In this document: piece after piece, positions 11,501-23,414 of the stretch | Numbering within the stretch: position 1 is the stretch's first letter | Layout: each line of letters opens with the position of its first letter | From: Chlamydomonas sphaeroides | Taxonomy: Eukaryota; Chlorophyta; Chlorophyceae; Chlamydomonadales; Chlamydomonadaceae | Direction of reading: 5' to 3' | DNA: 53,969 nucleotides | NCBI GenBank assembly: GCA_001662425.1 | Contig: BDDC01000117.1 | Coordinates: 52,863 to 106,831 of the forward strand | The notes under the pieces: generated by a model | Told to the model about the DNA's origin: nothing | Seen by the model: the letters and a program-made list of their open reading frames with translations, nothing else | Database searches by the model: none | Translations under genes and position numbers: made by a program

Positions 11501-11939
11501 GGCCACCACGGCCCTGATGCTGGCCAACCGGCAGGCGGCGGCCGCAAAGGCCGCGCAGCGCGCCGCGCGCATGAAGGCCGCCAAGGCCGCCAAGGAGGCT
11601 GCCAAGGTGACGGCGGCGGCGGCGGCGGTGGGGCGGCGGCGGGCGCTGGCAGCGGAAGAAGACGGGGATGGCGGCGGCGGCGAGGCGGAGGGCGAGGATG
11701 TGTTGGAAGGGATGGGGGAGGAGGCGCGGGCGGGGCTGCTGCCCCGGGCGATGCCGGGGATGGATGCGGGGGTGGCGCTGCAGCGGGCGACGGCGCGTCG
11801 GTTGGCGGCGGCGGCGGCGGTGGCGGTGGCGGAGCTGGTGGCCCGGTCTGCGGCCGAGGGCTGGGCGGTGAGCGAGCAGGAGGCGGAGCTGGCGCTGGAG
11901 CTGGGGCTAGAGACGGGGCCGGTGACGGGCAGCTGGTAG
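5502..11939 (+). CDS. Secretory-pathway PAPS sulfotransferase-like protein
   Basis: Ten exons: 5502-5999, 6219-6315, 8206-8329, 8760-8939, 9339-9497, 9853-9940, 10305-10394, 10702-10820, 11008-11098 and 11397-11939. Phases agree throughout and give about 662 residues. The N-terminus is a signal-like hydrophobic stretch (PFLLLLLALHQICSAEG), so it probably acts in the ER/Golgi or outside the cell. Residues about 184-195 read FHISKAGGTSWC, the 5'-phosphosulfate-binding loop of the Sulfotransfer_2-type families. ILIREPLARMLSH at about 297-309 fits the 3'-phosphate-binding motif; its RE pair is split by an intron. Later blocks such as GPVLVDNYMLR, YDLVVDLAAGHD and VIELGVGW follow the order expected in these enzymes. 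The last ~120 residues form an Ala/Glu/Arg-rich tail with no known fold. The acceptor (likely a wall glycan) is not shown by the sequence. The 8329 donor and the very long intron 2 are the least certain points. Confidence 0.85.
6690..6785. repeat. Degenerate 6 bp GCGCC(A/G) repeat tract in a sulfotransferase intron
   Basis: A run of CCAGCG and CCGGCG hexamers inside the 1.9 kb intron 6316-8205. It produces artificial Pro-Ala or Ser-Ala frames that should not be read as protein. Confidence 0.8.
7176..7300. repeat. 25 bp minisatellite, five perfect or near-perfect copies
   Basis: Five head-to-tail units at 7176, 7201, 7226, 7251 and 7276. Each unit begins GTGGGTACCGTGCTGCAC and ends CCCCTC; only copy 2 differs, by one base (CACACCCC for CACCCCCC). 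It lies in the largest intron of the sulfotransferase gene. There are no spacers, so it is not a CRISPR array. Confidence 0.95.
8012..8160. repeat. CCATG-rich imperfect short repeats just before exon 3 of the sulfotransferase
   Basis: Clusters of CATGC/CCATG pentamers at about 8012-8030 and 8128-8156. They are low-complexity intron sequence upstream of the acceptor at 8205. Confidence 0.6.
10896..10922. repeat. GGGGCC hexamer tract in a sulfotransferase intron
   Basis: About four GGGGCC/CCGGGG units in the intron between exons 10702-10820 and 11008-11098. It is a simple G-rich tract that could form G-quadruplex structure. Confidence 0.7.
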
Positions 11940-12998
11940 AAGGGGTGCGGGTGTGGCCGCCACGGATTGACCCTGTGGCTATGCTGGCATGCCGTTGTTA
12001 CCGGGACGTCAGGGAAGTGCCGACGGCAGGTTGCTCCTGGCTGCCACATGCGGCGCTTGAGGTCTGCTGACGTGGCGCTTGCGCCAAGTGGGGGGCGTGG
12101 CGCCCAGCCACGAGGTAGCCTCACGCACTTCGCAACGCGCACTCGACCCTGGCACCCACCCTCCCCTGTCAGCAGCAGCGCACCCACCTCCCCGTGCCGC
12201 TCCAGTTACTCAGTGTCTGGCGTAACGCGCGCGCCACCAGGTGAGTTGGTCGGCCGCCGCGTGCCGCTACGTGGCTTCGCGCCCTGCATGCTTGCTTGCT
12301 TGCCTGCTTGGCGCCCCGTCGCAACGGTTATGGGCTATGGGTGAATTGCCGTTTTCGCAGAATTGCAGGTCCAGGTGATGGGTCATTGATTTCGTTCTTC
12401 TGTTTTACGGTAGAGCTGCTGGTGCAGCCGTGCAGGGACACGCAGCTGCGCCGGAGGGGGCTGCCCGCAATGCAGCAGGCCGTCACGGAACACGGGGCGC
12501 AGTGACCTGCACTGTGCCAGACCTGCTGCTTTGCAGCCAGCCAACCGTCTAGGGCACGAGCGTCAAGGTGTGAGCGTCGAGCGTCTGCAACCTTGACCCA
12601 AAAAACTCAGCCACCTAGACCGACCGAGGCCCGGGCACCATGGCCGGTGGCCCTGCCTGAACAAGCCCACACCCTGCCTGACCAAGCCCACAGCCCACAC
12701 ACGGCCCACACGTGGTACAAGGCCCCTGAGGCCGGGGCTCCGCCCACGCACAAGCCCTCCACGCCACACAAGAACAGCGTACCGGTACGCCTCAGCCGTC
12801 TTACGCTAGCGCCGTTCAGCGTCTGCCCACCCAGCCACCAGCCATGGCTGGACACCGCCCGCCGCCCTCTGGTGCCTGCAGCCCGCCGATTCAGTCCCCC
12901 CCCAACGCCCTGCGCTCCTCCCGGACCCCTCATCCAGCAGGTCGTGCCCCCAACCCCCGCCACACCAAGACCGCAACTGTGTGTGGCCCCCCGCCACC
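11940..12998. other. Convergent intergenic region between the sulfotransferase and CLC genes
   Basis: The + strand sulfotransferase stops at 11939 and the - strand CLC gene stops at 12999, so this kilobase must hold both 3' untranslated regions. I saw no TGTAA on the + strand and no TTACA (TGTAA on the minus strand), so neither transcript end can be placed. A stretch at about 12655-12720 has imperfect copies of GCCTGACCAAGCCCACA. No coding exon was recognised. Confidence 0.5.
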
Positions 12999-15900
12999 TC
13001 ACAGCGCCTGCGGCAGCGACGGCGCGGTCGCGAGCTGGTCGGCGCTGCCGCCGGCGTTTGCCAGCGCGCGGGCCAGGGCGTCGTCCAGCCTGAGGGGCAC
13101 AGCGGCGGCGCGGGGCACAGGCAACAGAGCTGACGGCATAGAGGCGATGACACGACGGGCCAGCCCTTCCATGCCTGCTGCTACGGAGCACCCACGCGCA
13201 GCTAGGCAGGTGCTTGCGCGCATCCGGACCCCCGGCCGGTGGCGGGGCTGGGCCGCTGTCGGCCCACCGGCTCATGGCGGGCGCGTCCCGAGGCAAGCGC
13301 CCGGAGCTCTCTTCAGCTCCGCCCAAGCGGCAAGAGCACACATGCGGCGGTTCCTCCCCGCGGCGCCGGGCGGCGCACCTGTAGCCTAGCAGGTCTTTGC
13401 GCGTGACGATGCCCCGCACGTTGTGCTGCTCGTCCACCACGATGAGGTGGCGCAGACCCATGGTTCGGAACACCATGTAGGTGCGCTCCACGGAGAACGA
13501 GTCGGGCACCTGGGCAGGGGAGAAGGGCGAAGGTGAAAGGGAGGGGAGGGGAGGGAGGAGAGGGCAGCAGGGCGGCATGAGTGGGATGAGGCAGAGGCAC
13601 AGGGAAGCAGTCCGTGAGGGCGGAAAACTAGTGCGGGCCCTGGGCGGTGGCGGAGGGGCCGCGGGTGGCGTGAGGGCCAGGAGGCGCAGGACAGCAGGAA
13701 GGGCAGGAAAGGAGTCGGGGTCGCGGCCCCCTTAGCCGGGGGGCCATGTAGCAGCACTGCCGCTGTTGCCCCACGCACACACCCTCCGCCCCATGCCGCA
13801 CGAATGCCATGTCACACGCACCATGAATGCGCTCGTGTTGACGTACGGGATGAGGTCCACCAGGCCCCGCTCCAGCGGCATAGGGCCCTCGCCCCAGGCG
13901 CCGCCGCCGTACACGCGCGCCGCATCACCCGCCGCCGGCCCGCCGGGCGGCGGCGCGACCTCGCCGCCAAACGTCAGGCCGCCTCCGCCAGCCACGCCGC
14001 CGCCGGGGGTGCCCGGCTTGGCGCCGGCCGCCGCTACGCCGCCGCCGTTGAGGTAGCGCTCCGGCGTGCCGTTGGGCTGCAGTGCCGCCGCCGCCGCCGG
14101 CCCGGGCCTCGCCGGCGACGGCGCCGACGGCAGGCCCAGTCCCAGCCCCCCGTAGTCGTGCCCCTCGCCGCTGAACCGCTCCAAGTGCTGGTACCCCTCC
14201 CCCGACGCGCCGCCCCCGCCCAGCAGCCCCGCCAGCAGCCCGCCGCCTGCCCCTGCCCTCCCGCCGCCGAAGCGCCCCGCTGCCCCCACGCCTTCCTCCG
14301 CCGGCCCCAGCCCCAGCCCCAGCCCCAGCCCCAGGCTGTGCCCGCTGTCGTCTGCCGCCATCTCCCGGGCCAGCACCGCCATCTGCTGTGCCGCCACGCT
14401 GCGGGCCGCGGCCACGGGGTCCATGGTCTTGCGGTTGAGCTCAGCCCAGTCCACCTCCAGCCCGTCCACGCGGCCTGGGGGGCGCGAGGGGCGAGGAAGG
14501 GGCGATGCACGGCGGGAGGATGTGTTGCCGCGTGGGTAGCAGGCCAGAGGAAAGGGGAAGCATGATGTGGAGACGGGAGGGATGCAGTCGTACGGGGCAC
14601 ACGGGGGGCACTCGGGGGCACACGGGGGGCATGAGTCACGCTCCCAAGTCCACCCCCAGCCCGCCCGCATGAGCTGGGAGGCAGGACGCACGCGGAGGGA
14701 GGAGGGCGCAGTGCAGGGGGCAGGGGAAGAGCGGCACACAGCGCGCCACCGCCGCCTCATGCGCCACCCGTCAGCCGCCTCGGCAACACACACCCCCCCA
14801 ATTCCCCACCACTCCCTTGCCACATCCCATCCGCAACGCCACCCTTCCCCTGCCACGGCCCCACCCACCCGCCAACACGGCCTTCTGCAGCAGCGCCATC
14901 AGATGGCCCCGGCTGATGAGGCCGCAGCAGGAGCCAGGCGAGCCGGGCCCGCTGGCGCCTCCGCCCGGCCCCGGGCTGCTAAAGGACCCTAGCCCGCCGC
15001 CGCTGCCTGCTGCGCCTGACCCCGGGTCCCGCAGCACGGGGAAGCCGTTGTGCTTGCATCTCCGCAGCACGTCGGTGATCTCGCGGACCTACGCGAGGGA
15101 CGGGGCAAAACCACAGATCTTGTCCTCACATGTGGACCGGCGCTGTGCTGGACCTGCCCCCAACCACAACGACACACGGCATGGGCCACACGGCCGCCCA
15201 CGCACGCGCGCCGGCCCTCCCCCGCCTCAACCCCCTTCCTCCCCGCCTCCCTCCCTCCTGCTGCTCACCGTCATGCGCTGCCGGAGGCACACCACGGGGC
15301 TGCGCATGACGCAGGACACGGGCAGCAGGTCCAGCGAGAAGCCCGAGGCGGGCTCCGGCAGCAGGAAGGGCACGCACTTGACCTGCGGGGGCGGCCCAGG
15401 AGGAGCAGGAGGGGGACAGCAGGGTGGCGGCTTGAGGTTAGCGCCTGCTTGGTTCAGGCAGGAGGGAGAGGGGAGGCAACCGCAGCCGCCGCGGCCGAGG
15501 AGGTGCTCGGGCCGCCCAGCCCTGCCCTCCTCACTCCCTCGTCATCCGTTCACCCCCCGGGCTGCTCCCCCGCTGCCGGCACCCGGTCCACGCCACACCT
15601 CCAGCAGGCCGTGGTAGAGCGAGTGCGTGGCTGCGTCCGCCACCCACTTGGCCACCATGATGGCCACCAGCACCGGCAGCAGCATGTGCACGTCGGACGA
15701 CACCTGGGAGTGGGGTACCGGGGGAGGGGCAGCAAGGGAGGGTTGGGGGGGGGGGGGAGGCAGACAGGGCCGGGGCCTGCGGGCCAGGGGGCCGCTGCGA
15801 GGCACCCACGTGCACCCACGGAGGAGGACACCACCCGGCGGCGAGCGGCAGGGGGTCCTTGGTGCCGGAGCCGCCCCAGGCAGCCAACCTGCCCACGTAC

Positions 15901-18900
15901 GGCCCTCAGCCCCGGATGGGGGCTTGGTTGCAGGGAAGCACCCCGCCTCTCTCACGGTGAATGCCAGGGCCGCTACAAGTCGACAAAGAAGGAAGCACTG
16001 CATGTAGCAATCCTTGGCCCCCAGCACCCAGCAGCCCACCTCAATCATGATGACGGCGAGGGCCACGGTCATGCGCGTGACTCCGCCCATGAAGGCGCCG
16101 GCGCCTACCAGCGCAAACACGCCCGGGTCGATCCAGGTGCCGGGGCCCAGCAGGTCTGGAGGGCGGGGATGGGGGCGGGCCGGTTGGTTGTGAAGGGAGG
16201 CGGCGCGGACGCAGTGCCTCCGCGGGTTCTGCAGCGCCTCCACGTCTCCTGCCTCCCCCGCAACGCCCTGTCCCACATGCGCTGCACATCCACCGTAACC
16301 CAACACCATCCCCCTCCGTCTCCCGCTGCCCCCCTGCCTCCCTCTGTCCCCCTGCCCCTCCCCGCACCCCCGCTCACCCATGTGCCATCTCCGCCCCAGC
16401 AGCACGGCTAGGTCCACCGTCACCAGCCCCAGCAGCCGGCCCAGCACCGCGCCCAGCATGAGCATGGGCACGAAGAGGCCGGACGCCACCGCGCTGCCCG
16501 CCACCAGCACCGCAAACAGAAAGTAGTACGAGCCCAGCACCGCCAGGGCGGCGTAGCCGAAGCGCAGGTGCGTGCCGCGAGCCATTAGGTGCTTCAGGCC
16601 CTCCTCGCCTGGGGGCGGCGGGGACAAGGGGGATGGGGATGGGAATGGGTTTGGCACGGGCGCTCGCCATGGAAGTTGCGAGGGGGCTATACTGACCGCA
16701 GCGCTCGCTGCCGGGTTGCATCGCTAAGCCAGGGGCCTATCCGTGTCGGAGCCTGGTGCCTACCCGTACTGAATAGCAGTGTGGCCATCTGGTTGTAGTA
16801 CACGGTAGCGGTGCCATTGCCGGCGCCGCCCGCCTCGTCGGGGGTGATGGAGCCGCCGCCGCCGCCACCGCGGCCGCCGGGCAGCCAGGGCGCTCGGCCG
16901 CCGCCGGAGCGGTTGGCGGCGGTTGGGGGGGTCGTGTGCTCCACCACCCGGCAGGTGTAGAGCGGCAGCGAGCGGGTCTGGGGGGTTAGGCGCGTGCGTA
17001 GGAAGGGGCGTGGGCGAGGGGCGACAGCAGCCGGGGGTTGCTCAGCCGGTGGGCCGACCGCCACACTTGGAGTGACGCGAAGCCTGCGGCGGCGCTTGCC
17101 TGCGTGACGGCTCCGTGCCCAGGCCCGCTGAGGCCGCTGCTGCACTCCATGTCGCCGTTCTGCATGTGCGGGCAGAGGGCGGAGGGCAGAGGGCGGAGGG
17201 CAGGGGCGCGGGCGCCCCGTCGGCCAGGCGGCCGGCGGCCAGCGCGACTGCCATGCTGCGCGGTCTGCTCACAGGAGGAGGCAGCGGCGACGTGTGTGCA
17301 GGCAACCCCCGCCCGCCCCAGTCCATCCGCCTGGCCCTCTATCCACACGCAAACACGCAGTGGCCGCCCCACCCCCGCCCCCGCACGCCGCACCTGGTCT
17401 ATGACGCACTCGGCCGGCGTGCAGGGGAAGAAGAGCGGCAGGATCATGACGCCGGTGATGTAGATGCCGGCCAGCACGCACGGCTCGATGGCGCGCTTCC
17501 ACTTGAGGTGCCCCGTCAGCAGCGACCGCAGCCGCGTCACCTGCGGCAGCCGGGGAGCGGCATGGGAGCAGCACGGGGGGGAGGTTTAAGGGAGGGTTGC
17601 CGTAGGTGCGAGCCTGATTGGCGGTGGGCCGCTGTGCGAAGACGAGTGTCGTTATGCGCGTCGCCGGCCTGGGCCGCCTTCCATCGGCGTCTGCAGTTGC
17701 CTGGAAGGCACCCGGACCCGTTACATGCATTAACCTGATCGTATGCTGCACAGGAACGATGGTGGCACCGGCGCGGCTCGCCTTGATGTTGGCGACGGAG
17801 AAGACAATGGCCAGCAGCCCCGCGGCCAGGCCGATGACGGCGGCTGGCACCACCGCCAGCACGTGGGATGACAGCGAGATGCCGGCTTGCTGCGGGAGGG
17901 GGAGGGAGGTCATGGGGAGACGGAATGGGATGCTCGGATTTTTGCCTGACCCATGGCGCGTTGCCAGTAGCTCGTTGCCAGGGCCCTCGCGCCCCATGCC
18001 CGCCCCGCCCTGCCCTGCCCCGGCCCGCCCTGCCCTCACCTCAAACACCACCTCCTTTTCAAACGACCCAAAGCTGCCATGCCCCGTCAGCGCCTTGCCG
18101 GCGGAGCGGCTCAGGTTGAGGGTGAGCACGGTGCACATGCAGGCGTAGAAGATCTGGGCGCGGGAGAGGGGTAGGCGGCAGGAGGGGCGGAAGGGGGGAG
18201 GGAATGTGACCAAGGAGCAACGCCCGACCTGTGACGCCTGGTGAAGACTGCAACCAAGGCTGGACAAAGGCTGGATGAAGGGGCGAGCCGCAGGGCGCGT
18301 GGCTGCGCACCCAGAGGGGCCCACCAGCACCGAGCATCGAGGGGCGAGCACAGGACCATCCTACTTCGGCAACACAGCTGCTGCCACAGCACCTGCGCCA
18401 TGTGGCCGCCGTACGGCCCCCACCCACGGGCCGCCTCCGCACCTGCCAGCCCAGGCGCTGCTGCCAGAAGGACGCCACCTCCTCGAACGCGAACAGCAGG
18501 CCGCCGATGGGCGCGTTGAAGGCCGCCGCCACACCCACGCTGGCGCCGGCGGTGACGAAGTCGCGCTTGTCGCGTGGGTTGCGGAAGCGCGTGAAAAGCT
18601 GCGTGGTGAAGCCCAGCGTGGTGCTGTGGCCCTGGGGGCGAGGGAGGCAAGGGGAAGGGAGGGAGGGAGGGAGGAAAGGGGGGGAGGGCGGGGGTCGCTA
18701 CGTGCCCCGTGGGCGTGGCCTGTGCCCTGCGTGGCGCTGCGGCCCTGCGCAGGACGGCTCAGCAGCAGCGGAGCCGTAACCGCTCCGTTGCACGACATCA
18801 GGCTGAGCCCAGACCGTCCTGGCTCTCACGCCGCTCCATGGCTGCAGGACCAGAGGGTACCGGCTTCGCGCCAGTCCCATGTTCAACACCATACCGTGTG

Positions 18901-21860
18901 CCTAGAGGGCTGGAGCCGGGGCGGCTGCCACCCCCGGAGCCTGGCGCCTGCACGCTGCCCAGCGCCCCTCTCACCTGGCTGAGCGCGGCGCCGATGGCGG
19001 CGCCGATGTGCACCAGAGGGCCCTCGGGCCCCACCGGCAGCCCGCTGGCCACCACCAGGCCGCAGGACAGGAACTTGACCGCCAGGGTGGCCACGTTGAA
19101 GAGCTGGGAGGGGGGAGGGAGGAGAGGACGGGAGGAGCAGGGGCAAGCGGCAGGGCAACATAGGAGGTCGAAGAAAGGCGGGCAGGGGCCAGGGGGCAGG
19201 GCACGTCGGATGGCTGGGAGAGGAATGGGCACAGGGCGAGGGGGGCAGCTATGCCGCCCCCTCGTGGCTCCCGGCGCAGCCCCACATGCAGCCGCTTGCG
19301 GCCGCTCCCGCGCTCGTTGGCTTGGGCCCTGAACCTCGACGGCGCACCCAACCTCCGCCCGCCAGGATGCACGGTGACCCCAGCACACGCGTCCAACCTT
19401 TAGCAGCGAGCAGCCGCGGGGGGGGGGGGGGGGNNNNNNNNNNNNNNNNNNNNNNNNNNNNNNNNNNNNNNNNNNNNNNNNNNNNNNNNNNNNNNNNNNN
19501 NNNNNNNNNNNNNNNNNNNNNNNNNNNNNNNNNNNNNNNNNNNNNNNNNNNNNNNNNNNNNNNNNNNNNNNNNNNNNNNNNNNNNNNNNNNNNNNNNNNN
19601 NNNNNNNNNNNNNNNNNNNNNNNNNNNNNNNNNNNNNNNNNNNNNNNNNNNNNNNNNNNNNNNNNNNNNNNNNNNNNNNNNNNNNNNNNNNNNNNNNNNN
19701 NNNNNNNNNNNNNNNNNNNNNNNNNNNNNNNNNNNNNNNNNNNNNNNNNNNNNNNNNNNNNNNNNNNNNNNNNNNNNNNNNNNNNNNNNNNNNNNNNNNN
19801 NNNNNNNNNNNNNNNNNNNNNNNNNNNNNNNNNGCATTCCCCTCTTGCGCCCACCTTGGGCAACATGCAGCCATTAAGGTAGGCCATGACCTCGGGCACG
19901 CCGCTGCCCTGCGCCTCGGGCGCCCAGCCGATGACCGCCAAGCTGCTGGCCGCCACCAGCGCCACGCTCACCGTCACCTGTAGGGTAGCCGGGTTTTCGA
20001 CGGCGAATGAAATTCACGATAGCATGTAAATAATGACAACATGAAATAACCTGCTCATAGTGCCTTCGAGAGTGGCTGCCGGCCGCCACCAGCACCACGC
20101 TTAGCCACCTGGCCGGGGCGCGGGGGCCGGGCGAGCTTGCTGCCAAACCGCCCAGGGGGGCTAGGGTGCCAGCGCCCGCCCCGCCGGCCCCGCCCTCCCC
20201 ACGCGGACCTCGCGACCTCCATCCCGCCCCCTCCTGCACGCGCCCAGCTGGCCACCGGCCCGCTCTGCCGCGCGCCTGCAGCTCCTCGCCCCGCCCCGCC
20301 CCGTCCGACCCCTGGGCCCTCACGTTGAACATCCAGGCCACAAACACGTGCGTGTGGCCTAGCAGCCAGCGCGTGACGCCGTACTTGAAGCCCGCAAGCA
20401 GGCTGATCATCTGGGGGTGGGGCGGTGGGAGGGCGGTGGGCGGGGCCCTAACAGTCAGCGCCGACCATAGCCGAGGGGCCCCGCCTTGCCCAACACCGAG
20501 CCCTGAGTCCTGCCTCCCGCCCCTCACCGCTCCCACCAGCCTCTCCATTGCCCTGTGATGCCAACCGTAAGCTGCTGCGCCCGGCGACCTCCCATCCCTG
20601 ACCCCTCCGGCTCCCATCCCTGCCCACTCGAGCGCCCATCCCTGCCCAGCCCACCTCCCACCCCAGGCCCCTCGGGCTCCCATCCCGCCCACCCAACCAC
20701 CCAGTCCGGCCGGTCCCCGCCTCACCGCCCCCAGCAGCGCCGCCACCAGCCCAGTGGCCACCCCGATGGCGCCCATCATCACCCAACGGTCCCACGACCG
20801 GCGGTGGGGCTGCGGGCGTGAGGCAGGCGGGACACAGCACGGCAGGGCACAGCACGCGCCGTGGGCGCGAGCCAAGAAGAGAAGCCCACGGGCCGAGGGC
20901 CCCTTCGCGGCGGTGGTGACCCAACCCAAGAGCGACCGCTGCACGGGGCCGCAGCTCCGCGGCGGCTGCGTCAGGGGCTCAGGCTCGGGACAGGAGGGCG
21001 CCAGAAGCCAGGGTGTCGGGCCCTGCCGTCGGGCCCTCGCTGGCGATGGGCTCGAGCTGGGGAGGTGCCGCCCGCTGTGGGAGGGAGTAGGCGGGCTGTG
21101 TCCCTCCCCGCTGGCGCTCGAAGACCACAGTCCATCGGGGCTAAGGCCCGCACCCTGGCCCTGCCTGCTTGGCTAGCCACTTGCGGTAGGTGGTGCTGTT
21201 GGGTGGCAGGTAGTCGATGGACTCCACGTGCGACAGTCGGGCACGCTCTGCAGGGGTCGAGCGAGAGCCGAAGAGGATTGCATGTGGGGGTGAGGCCAGC
21301 CGCAGGCACGCTCGGAGGCTGCCGGGCAGGGCGGCTGTGCGGCGGTGCTGCGTGTGTGCCAGCAGCACGGCCGGCCCCTTGGTCACCCCCGGTCGCACCC
21401 GCCGGCGTGTAACTGTGGTTCACGCGGGCGCTCTCCACGTCGTTGCCCTTCTGCAGAGCGGAATGCAGCAAGGCGAGGCCGGGGCGTCAGCGGGTCGCGG
21501 CTCGGGGAAGGGCCCCGGAGTGAGCCCCTAGCGCGGCGAGCATCTGTCCGTGACGCCCGACCGAGCCTCACGCGGAACAGATACCGCCACCAGGATGTGA
21601 GCAGCTCGTGCTCCTCGGCATCGTCGCCCTCCAGTCGCCGTCGCACATCGCCTCGGGCACCGCCCAGCAAGGGCGCTTCGTCCCCAACTGCATGTCCAGC
21701 AGCCGCGTTGTGCGAGCCTACGGGGGTCGAGCACACGCTCTGATGTGGCAAAGGCCAGCGCAAGCTGTCGAGCTAGGTGCGGGCAGTTGCGCAATCCTGC
21801 ACCTGACGCATCGCTGCCAGGCGTGTAACGCCGCGGAGTGGGCAGCGATGACCACCACAT
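12999..21860 (-). CDS. CLC-family anion channel/transporter with two CBS domains
   Basis: Twenty-one exons (protein order): 21803-21860, 21572-21717, 21399-21450, 21165-21247, 20726-20809, 20324-20410, 19855-19977, 18975-19103, 18443-18631, 18040-18153, 17752-17889, 17394-17540, 16764-16977, 16378-16608, 16040-16155, 15599-15703, 15269-15382, 14869-15088, 13822-14474, 13379-13509 and 12999-13089; about 1074 aa. CLC proteins move Cl- or other anions across membranes. Visible signatures: ESIDYLPP near residue 95; GSGVPE at 194-199 (Ser, as in Cl--preferring members); GPEGPLVH at 236-243 with gating Glu238; and FEE at 303-305, whose paired Glu is typical of proton-coupled exchangers. CBS1 is at about 711-783 and CBS2 at about 990-1046, separated by a Gly/Ala/Pro-rich insert. 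The intron after exon 4 needs a GC donor. The 400 bp gap lies in an intron; joining exons across it restores the family sequence. The first two exons and the ATG are tentative. Confidence 0.92.
19418..19433. repeat. Poly-G run of 16 bases next to the assembly gap
   Basis: Sixteen consecutive G bases immediately precede the run of N. Such a homopolymer is a likely reason for the break in the assembly. Confidence 0.95.
19434..19833. other. Assembly gap of exactly 400 N
   Basis: The gap lies between CLC exons 19855-19977 and 18975-19103, in an intron. The exon before it ends AYLNGCMLPK and the exon after it starts LFNVATLAVKF. Joined directly, they follow the spacing of CLC proteins between the GSGxPE and GxEGP motifs, so no exon appears to be lost. 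Confidence 0.95.
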
Positions 21861-23414
21861 ATTATTCAAGCGCTTGCAAAATCAGTTGTGTCACCGCTTA
21901 AGCATTCTGCGACGCAAACCAAGCGTTGGCATACAAGCCTATACGAGTATAGGATGCTGTAATGGGTGCTGCGATTCTTCTTCGTAGTTCGGCGGTGTGG
22001 GAACGGTGGGCACGCGTTTCAACATTGCAAACCGTGCCTGCATTCGCTGCAACCCCGAACCCCCGCCACCCCGGCCAAGTTTTGGATTCCTACTTTAGCA
22101 CAAGAGAAGCCCGAGCTCGCGAGCTACATGGTGGCATGGATCACCTAGCCTCACTCGCACCTTCATCACCCCTGTGGCTCGGTTGTGGTGACCGGGGCTC
22201 GTCCCCAGGGCACCTAACAGGATGACCCAGCTTCCGCAGCTGACCGAAGGCTGCCCTACAACGCACCCTGCGTGAAGGCCCCATCAGACCCTCTACATGG
22301 CATCAACGCCTCATCGAACAAATGCCGGTGGCCTGTGCTATGGTGACCTCCTGACAAGAAGCTCGGCCGCAAAGCCTTGGTCGAAGACCACCGCCCGTAC
22401 GTCGCCCAATCTCTCTCTTCACGCACTATAAACCTCCCCAGCTGCGCATGGGTGCATGGCTTGCCCCAAAAGAGGCCACCCTGACCAGACGCGCACCGTC
22501 GGTCATTGTGCGGCTACGGAACGGGGCAAGCCAACCAGCCAAGGGACCCTCCATGGCCAACCGACGGTAGCAATGCACCTAATAGCCGCGCGCGTAGCTA
22601 GCGAAAAATTCGAATCCCACAGCCAGCGGGTCGATGCCCGAAGGCTCTATGTTACGAGCGACGCCCGCAGCCGGCGGGCTACCCAACCCATTGCTCGACC
22701 ACCGAAGTAAGCACAGTGTAAAGCCCACGCCAGCCAGCGCCATGAATAGAAGCACATGCTAGGTACCAAATCCGCGCAAACACGGGCGAGGTACGTCCCC
22801 TGCCCTCGCCCCATTCCACCGCTTTATTTTCGCACCCACCTCCACGAAGGGGTGCCGTCCCGGGTGCGTCCGCGGGACGCCCACCGCATCACCCAGATCA
22901 TTGCTACACCAAAGGCCACATTGCTGGGTCCCCAGCCAGTCCAACGCCAGCCCCCGGGGCCAGCAAAGGGTCGCAATAATGGATCCATAGACGCGCATCA
23001 CGCCCCGACGTTCCTCCGACTCCGGGCAGCCCTCAAGCTGGGCCTTAAGCTAAGCCCCCAAGCTTAGTGCCGCGCCGTGAACAGGTAAGGGCCTCAATTC
23101 CCCGCCAGCTGACACAGTTCCCATCGGCGTGCTGGCGGCCATGGCGGCCGCGACGCCGCTCGCCACTCCCGCCGACCCTCCAGCAGCAGACGTGACATGC
23201 GCAAAGGAAGCGCAAGCCAGCCGACTGGCGTGCAACCGCAGCCCCGCAAGCTCTCTCCCAGCCCTCCGCACTCATGCTTTGCACCCGCCCCGGCTCTCCA
23301 AGGCCTTTCATGACTTACGCGACAGGCCGACACTGGCTCCGCGTCCGGCTGCGCGCCAGGCGCAGGCCGCCGCCATTCCTTGCCCTGCGCCCGAGCCCCT
23401 GCCCAGCAAGGTCC
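21861..23414. other. Region between the CLC start and the peroxidase-b561 stop; lower GC, no intact gene
   Basis: This holds the CLC promoter side and the 3' UTR of the peroxidase-b561 gene. From about 21900 to 23050 the composition is less G/C-skewed than the rest of the window and short frames are closed by many stops. A + strand frame at 21966-22148 contains CGNGGHAFQHC, which has the C-x4-H-x4-C part of a retroviral-type zinc knuckle but lacks the first cysteine. It may be a decayed retroelement fragment, but nothing else supports this. No TTACA was seen for the peroxidase gene's 3' end. Confidence 0.4.

Noticed and set aside
11397..11939. Separate Ala-rich protein gene at the end of the sulfotransferase
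   Set aside because: The exon starts in phase 0 after GCGCAG and continues from the previous exon; there is no independent start context. It is treated as a C-terminal tail.
19434..19833. A lost CLC exon in the N gap
   Set aside because: The flanking exons join in phase 0 and reproduce the usual spacing between the GSGxPE and GxEGP motifs, so the gap is in an intron.
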